From Ananas comosus (Eukaryota; Streptophyta; Magnoliopsida; Poales; Bromeliaceae), in NCBI RefSeq assembly GCF_001540865.1, contig NC_033636.1, forward strand, positions 8,095,233 through 8,159,232: 64,000 nt of DNA, written 5' to 3'. Below, piece after piece: positions 58,362 to 64,000 of the stretch (within the stretch, counting starts at the first letter, position 1; the number at the start of each line of letters is the position of its first letter). Made by a program: the position numbers and the translations under genes. The notes beneath the pieces are model-generated. The model made no database searches, was not told the origin of the DNA, and saw only the letters and a list, made by a program, of their open reading frames with translations.

Positions 58362-59399
58362 TAGAGCATCAAAGCAGGTGCTTTTGGCCATTCCCTTATT
58401 AAGCGTTATTAGTGCTTGGTCAATTTAGTGGAAAATGAGTTTAAAATCAATGGAATGAATGAAACTGTCCAACAGCTGGGTTGTGGCAGTTAATGTAAAG
58501 AAAAATGATATGAAACAAAAAAAATATTTAGGAAGAAATAAATTTATTCGACAATAGTGTTGGCAATTGATATATTTATGTTTTTAGTATGTTCAAATTT
58601 GTGCAGTGATGCATAAACACTGGGAATAGGACTCTTAAGATGGTCTGTTTGGTTGATTTTGTGAGGGTAGAAATGACAATAACCAACAAGTTATTAACTC
58701 TAATATCAAAATTAAATTTAGTGAGATGCACGAAGACACTTTGTGGTGGAAATCATGGTAGATCAACATAAAGTCTATTTCGAGTTTAAGACGACAAAAT
58801 TTATTTCTATCATGGTCAAGATTTATTAGTGAATACAAGTTAAAAGAACATGGTTTATGGATGTGGAGAGCAATGGTTTACAATAAATGAGGAATGGGTC
58901 AGTTTTTTTATTATTATTTAAGGTGCTGAAGGTAATGATTGTAAAATAGTGTTTGGAGTACAGGACTACGAGGATCATTTTGTGTCATTTGATTCATTTT
59001 ATATGTATTTTTGTTTCAATGTGGAGAAATGAGTTTTAGGAAGGGGCCTTGTTTGTTTGATTTGATTCATTTGATTTGTTTCATTTGTGCGATAATACTA
59101 GTGCAATCAATATTTTAATATTTTAACATTCCTATTTCTTAGCAAAGGCAATCAATATGTTGAATAGGATTTTTTAGAAATATTGATTCTACTAGTATTA
59201 TTGCATCGAATAGGAGTGTTAAAATATTAAAATCCAAATTCTTTTTAGAGTTTGTTGCATTCACAAAATTTGTGCACAGCAACTTCCGACAGCTTACACA
59301 TTCAGCTTCGACCGTTGAAAATGCTATAGAAATTTGCTTTTAGGATAACCAGAATACAAGTCAGTTTCCTAAACAATGACATGATCCGCTTAACAACTT
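58362..59399. other. Intergenic, no gene recognised
   Basis: The only visible structure is inverted words within 59100-59225 (ATACTAGTGCAATCAATATT against AATATTGATTCTACTAGTAT). Confidence 0.45.
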
Positions 59400-60060
59400 C
59401 ATTTCTTGGATAAATGGATAAATCGTGTTTTTAAATGCATTGTATGGGCCATTTCTCATAGGGTCCTATTTTTTCTCTCAACAACTCCATTTTGTTGAGG
59501 GGTTTTAGGAACTGAAAATTCATGCTTAACACCATTCGAAGAACAAAAGTTGTCAAAATCTTGATTAGAAAATTTACCACCGTAATCATTTTGATTTTTT
59601 TGAAACTTCCAAATCCTTTTCCTTTTGATCTCTTCGAATAAAAATTTTAGAAGATTCAAAAGCTTTATTTTTATGCGACAAAAATAAAGTCCAAGTAAAA
59701 CGAGTAAAATCGTCAACAATCACAAAAACATAATTTTTGCCGCCTAAACTAGTAACACTAGTAGGACTAAATAGATCCATGTGAAAAAGTTCTAATGGTT
59801 TTATAGTAGAAACAATATTTTTAGGCTTAAAAAAGGATTTGACATGCTTTCCTCTAGTGCACGCGTCATAGAATTTGTTTTTCGGGTAGTCAAGTTTAGG
59901 AGGACCATTAAATAATCCTTTTCTCGCAAGTTTAGATAGAACATCTACACTTGCATGTCCAAGCCTCCGATGCCATAACCAAAAATCACTATCAAAACTG
60001 AAAAACAAATCTCCATTTTGAAAAATCTTGCTCAAATTGATTGTCTATTTTTGGTTCTAC
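59400..60060 (-). pseudogene. Ty1/copia integrase fragment, frameshifted
   Basis: Read on the minus strand, the piece begins in the GAG-pre-integrase region (WLWHRRLGHASVDVLSKLAR, then a zinc-type FYDACTRGKH). It runs into the integrase core with LFHMDLFSPTS (first acidic residue), VDDFTRFTW, NDYGGKF (second) and NGVVERKNRTL (glutamate). A frameshift near 59600-59700 separates the two frames. One expected zinc cysteine (normally CDAC) is Y. Past 59455 the expected EMAHTM continuation is preceded by a stop. No reverse transcriptase or LTR belonging to it is visible. Confidence 0.88.
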
Positions 60061-60109
60061 AACTTTTAAACATAAATATAGTTTGAGTTCAATAGGTTGA
60101 CTCGAATTT

Positions 60110-60751
60110 AACAATCAATCCCTTGTCACATATTCACTGATTAAGCCTTTTTTAATAATAGGACCCTTGGAGTGAAAGAGTCAACTCTTTCTCCCTCTTT
60201 AATAGAACACTCTAGAATGCTCTTTCTCTCTCTTTCCAATTTTCTACTTGTTAATGGAGCACTCTAGAAACTCTAAAAACAAGTGCTCTCTACTTACTAA
60301 TAGAGCATTTTAGAAAGCTCTAGAAATAAGTGCTCTAGAGAATTCTAGAGTACTCAAGTTGGTAGGTTGAGGCCTATAAATAGGTGTGAGGCCTCCACAC
60401 CTAGTAGTGAAGTGTCACCACAACAAAAATGATTTTTAGTGGTGACTTTTTGGTGGCGACAGGCATTGAATGTGAATAATATGGTGGCGACATTTATTTG
60501 TCGCCGCCAATGCATAGAAATGGCGGCGACATATAAGAGTCGCCATCGATATGGAAATGCATGAAGTGAGTGCAGTGTGTGAGAGGAAGTGTTGTGAGGT
60601 GTAGTGAAGTAATGAAGTGAGTGTGTGAGGCTTGTAGTATTTTGGGTGTATGTATTAGTGAGTGTGTGAGTTAAAATAATTTATATGTAAGAGTTATTTT
60701 ATCTGTAATAAAAAGAGTTTTATTATTAGTTTGGTACGTCAATATTCTACA
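60110..60751 (+). repeat. Probable 5' LTR of a copia element
   Basis: The sequence up to ATATTCTACA (60751) is followed at once by TTTGGCATCAAAGCCAGA. That is close to the TGGTATCAGAGC primer-binding site that pairs with initiator tRNA-Met in copia elements. This fixes the LTR end. Its left end is not certain, and no second LTR is present. A CACTA-like end is inserted in it. Confidence 0.55.
60416..60552. mobile_element. CACTA-like terminal fragment
   Basis: It begins CACCACAACAAAAATG, one base from the canonical CACTACAACAAAA terminus. Subterminal GGTGGCGACA / GTCGCCGCCA repeats follow in both orientations. No matching right end is found, so it is a fragment or a very short derivative. Confidence 0.5.
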
Positions 60752-60754
60752 ATT

Positions 60755-60770
60755 TGGCATCAAAGCCAGA
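60755..60770 (+). other. Copia primer-binding site (tRNA-Met type)
   Basis: TGGCATCAAAGCCA follows the LTR end by three bases. It differs at two positions from the usual TGGTATCAGAGCCA. Confidence 0.6.
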
Positions 60771-60934
60771 TTGTAGGAAATATTCTGCTAGTTAAGCCGG
60801 TGATATTTTGCCAGTCCAGCCAGTTAAATACTGATATAAGCAGATATTCTGCTAGTGCACAGTCTGGGACTGTGAAGTTGGTTGGTTTGGGACCAGACTT
60901 ACTTGGTTGACTGCTGGGCAATCACCAAGTCACT

Positions 60935-62243
60935 ATGGCAGATCTTGCTGGTACAACTAGCGGAATTAAAAGCTAAATAACCATAATTATGATTATTGGC
61001 AAACATGCATCGAGTCCTACCTATAAGAGCAGGATCTATGAGAGGTAATCGGTGGTGCTGAAACAACACCATCGAAGGAGAATGCAGAAGTGTTAAGGAA
61101 GTGGCGTATCAAGGCAGAGAAAGCGATGTTCGTTCTGAAGACAATAATCAAAGAAGAGCTGCTGGGGCATATCAAAGAAACAGACACACCCAAGGCTGCG
61201 TGGGATACCTTCGCCTTGTTATTTTCGAAGAAGAACCATGCTCGACTTCAACTACTGGAGAATAAGCTGATGATGATATCACAGGGCAACATGATGATCA
61301 GCTAGTACTTCATGAAGGTAAAATCTCTCTGCCGTGAAATTTTTCAGTTAGTTCCAGAGTCAAAAATTAGTGATCAGCGGATGAAAAGAATGGCCTACTC
61401 AACTATCGTTGGTGGAGCTAGAAAATTTACTGGCTAATCAGGAGGCCCTAGCCAAACAAATAGCTGGAGTCTCACTGAAAAATGAAGAGAAGGCACTCTT
61501 CAACAGTAGAAGGAAAAATCGAGCAACAGGAGGCCCAAGAAATGTAGAGTCGCTGAAAGAGTTCAGTGGGTCAAAATAAAGGTCGGGAAAGAGCCACCTT
61601 ATAGGGGGAGTCCACAACCAGAAGGAGCAAAATAGTTGGCAGTTTAAAGGCGACAGACGACGAAGCGGAGAGTGTTACAATTGCGGAAAGAAAGGACACT
61701 TCGTCCGAGATTGTTGGCACAAGAAGAAACAAGTACAAGGCAATATGGCAACATCAGGTCACCACCAAGTAGCATACAATAGTGAAGAAGAGTAGGATGC
61801 TCAAGCCTCTTTCGCCATCATAGAGTCGGAAGAATATTGTCACTTAGATAATGAGAAGGCTCTCAAAGAACAAAGGTCAAAAGACACTGATGTAGAGGAG
61901 ATGACGCAAAGTGCCAAGAAAAAAAAGCTATTAAAGCGGGTACCAATATATGCACTCACAACAATAGAAAATTCAAGAGAGGTGAATTACAGTACAAATT
62001 GGATAATCGACTCTGGATGTTCCAATCATATGACCAGTGATAAAGACAAGCTGCTCAGCACAACAGAATATACAGGAGGAAGAGTAGTGGTGACAGCTAA
62101 ACAATTCAAAGCTGCCAATCACCCACATAGGGAAAAACGGTCATCACACCCAGATTTAGCCTACATCAAGTACAACTACAAAACGTCTACCATGTCCCAG
62201 GTATGAAGAAAAACTTTTTATCAGTATCACAACTGACTGTTGT
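60935..62243 (+). pseudogene. Ty1/copia gag-protease fragment, degenerate
   Basis: A copia polyprotein start, beginning MADLAGTTSG. A frameshift near 60974 and several in-frame stops interrupt the gag (NHNYDYWQTCIESYL, then KAAWDTFALLFSKKN at about 61190-61240). The zinc knuckle CYNCGKKGHFVRDC (C-X2-C-X4-H-X4-C) lies at 61673-61714. The protease active-site stretch NWIIDSGCSNHMT starts near 61997. A further frameshift occurs near 62100, and the homology (YHVPGMKKNFLSVSQLT) stops abruptly at about 62243. No integrase or RT follows. The element is dead and truncated, and separate from the minus-strand integrase piece. Confidence 0.9.
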
Positions 62244-62465
62244 CTGCCACCACGAATGACGCACCTCGCATGGTCGATAGGTTTTGCCGTAGGGTAGTAT
62301 TCATGATTTAGATTAGTATTTATATGTATATGGGTATCAGGTATTGCGGGTTCATGGCTTCCAATAGATGCAAGCATCTACTGTTAATTATCTCCGTGGC
62401 ATTGGGGCACCTTCAATTAAGAGACCTTTATAGATGGAATTGAATGAATCGTATCTTGATTTATT
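62244..62465. other. Junction between copia fragment and hairpin array
   Basis: The copia homology ends at about 62243. The next 220 bp show no coding or repeat feature I recognise, apart from a small GATGCAAGCATC palindrome near 62365. Confidence 0.45.
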
Positions 62466-63970
62466 GAATCCTAAGTATGTATTAGGATTCAGTTGGATTT
62501 GAGATTGACTAGGTCCTAAGTATATGTGTTAAGATCTAGTCGATATTAAACTCTATGTATTAGAGTCTAATTGGCTCTAAGTATATGTCTTAGAGTCCGA
62601 TTATATTCACCTTGGTTGTATATTTCAAGGTGGAGATGTGACCATACCCTATGTATATGTATTGAGGTAGGTCATATTTGATATTATCCGAAAGTAGAGA
62701 ATGACTAATTTCTGAGGCATTGTTTGGTTGAGGGATAAAGTGGGAATAGACCACTTTATCCCTCTAATTCATCCAAACACTATAAGAGAGAGTGAGTTTA
62801 TTTAATCCCCCTTTTAACGGGTTATTCTAGAATAACCCGTTAAGAGGGGGATTTGTTGTTCCACCCTTTTGGTGGAATAACAAATTTTTCTCTTTATACC
62901 TCTATTAGTTTAATAATAAAATATTATTAATTAATATATTATATATATCATTTTATTAACTAATTAGCTAAATTAAAAATTAACTAATTTAATAATAAAA
63001 TATTAGCTAAATTAAGAATTATTTATTAGTGTGTTTATGCAATAACTAATATCTTTATTGATTAATAAATTAATATTTTTACCAACATAACTAATTAATT
63101 AATTAATTAATTAATTAATTTACTAATATATTAATTTATTAGCCTAATTTGTTAACTTATTAAATTATTTATAGTTAGATAATTTATTAATTAACAGTAC
63201 TCATGGTTAATTGATTAATGATTAATTAATCTGGTAATTAATGTATTAATTAACATTTATGATTATCTAATAATATTCATGATAAATTAATTTTTTAAAA
63301 TTATAAATTTGAGATTTTAAAATTTTAAAATTTAATTTTGATTTTTAAAATTTAAAAGTTTATATTTTAAATTTTAAAATATAAATATAAAATATAAAAA
63401 TTCTAATTCTAATATAAAGAAAAGAATAATATTATTATTTTTTATTTATAACTATCCACTTTAATTCTTATTCCATCTTACCTAACCAAACGCAATTTTT
63501 CTTATTTTCAGGAATAACTCAATTTTCATCTAAACGCAAAATTGATCTAATCCCTGCTTATACCTCAATTTATATCTATCCCCGGAATACCCACTTTTTG
63601 CTTATTCTCGAACCAAACGATACCTGAGTGTATGTATTAGAATTAATCGAGTTTAATATATTTTTCACTCTAGTTATGTGTGCTAGAGTGAGGATCTAGC
63701 TAAGCCCTAAGGTATTATGTTAGGATTCGTCTGATTTGATTTGCATGAGCTCTAAGTATATGTATTAGAGCTCGATCGGATATGGTTTCACTCTAGGTAG
63801 ATGTGCTAGAGCAAAAGGCTGATTAGACCCTAAGTGTATGTGTTAGGACTAGTCGAGCTTGATTTGGCTTTCACTCTAGGAATATGTGCTAGAATAAAAG
63901 ATTGACTGGACCCTAAAGGATATGTGTTAAGGGTTAGTCGAATGAGCTCTAAGTATATGTGTTAGAGTTC
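62466..63970. repeat. Array of covarying inverted repeats
   Basis: Small hairpin-forming units occur every 35-46 bp. Perfect or near-perfect arms are at 62466-62490 (GAATCCTAA/TTAGGATTC), 62508-62540, 62550-62566, 62573-62598, 62608-62632 (CACCTTG/CAAGGTG), 63665-63691 (TCACTCTAG/CTAGAGTGA), 63706-63724, 63747-63773 (GAGCTCTAA/TTAGAGCTC), 63791-63811, 63829-63847, 63875-63893, 63904-63939 and 63944-63970. The loop is close to GTATATGTG in nearly every unit. Arms change between units but remain complementary. The array is broken by a transposon at 62716-63624 and may run past the window end. The function is unknown. Confidence 0.85.
62716..63624. mobile_element. PIF/Harbinger-like TIR element, 909 bp
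   Basis: The left end GGCATTGTTTGGTTGAGGGA pairs with the right end, complemented (GGTATCGTTTGGTTCGAGAA). The 3-bp duplication TGA lies at 62713-62715 and 63625-63627. The core is very AT-rich (about 62880-63450) with no transposase. It is inserted into one unit of the hairpin array. Confidence 0.78.
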
Positions 63971-64000
63971 GAATGAACTTGATATATAATTTTTGACTGA

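Noticed and set aside
62466..63970. CRISPR array as explanation of the regular units
   Set aside because: The units are variable inverted repeats with a constant loop and no unique spacers between identical repeats. The DNA is plant nuclear.

Overview
This is plant nuclear DNA, most likely from a monocot. The signs are long AT-rich intergenic stretches, GC-rich coding exons (strongest in the KCS gene and in exon 1 of the sugar transporter), CT- and GA-rich 5' leaders, GT-AG introns, and a dense load of small non-autonomous transposons. I cannot name the species. Four single N bases (3647, 9831, 17771, 49413) mark assembly joins.

Four protein genes look intact. A small RADIALIS-like MYB/SANT gene lies at 2214-2504 (+). 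A 17-exon vacuolar-type sugar transporter of the ERD6-like 6 group lies at 10031-16467 (+). A two-exon GATA factor of the HANABA TARANU / NECK LEAF1 / TASSEL SHEATH1 group lies at 18262-19570 (-). An intronless 3-ketoacyl-CoA synthase of the KCS11 group lies at 33380-34951 (-). They are independent plant genes and form no cluster or pathway: a developmental MYB-like protein, sugar export across the tonoplast, a meristem and floral-boundary regulator, and fatty-acid elongation for wax and other very-long-chain lipids.

The rest is intergenic and shaped by transposons. I recognise four copies of one tRNA-derived SINE, three with exact target-site duplications. There are four copies of one Mutator-like MITE (family A) with exact 9-bp duplications, and six copies of a second MITE with long terminal inverted repeats (family B). 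A foldback family has a shared core but different palindromic ends in each copy. There is a complete 452-bp CACTA-like element carrying an exon-like insert, a probable Pack-type TIR element near 38 kb, several PIF/Harbinger-like elements with GTTTGGTT ends, a LINE/RNase H remnant near 31.4 kb, and two broken Ty1/copia pieces in opposite orientation near 59.4-62.2 kb.

From 52.8 to 53.9 kb there is a tandem repeat with a unit of about 150 bp. The most unusual structure is at the right end (62466 to at least 63970): an array of about 14 small inverted repeats with a conserved loop near GTATATGTG. Their arms differ from unit to unit yet stay complementary, and one unit has been split by a 909-bp transposon.
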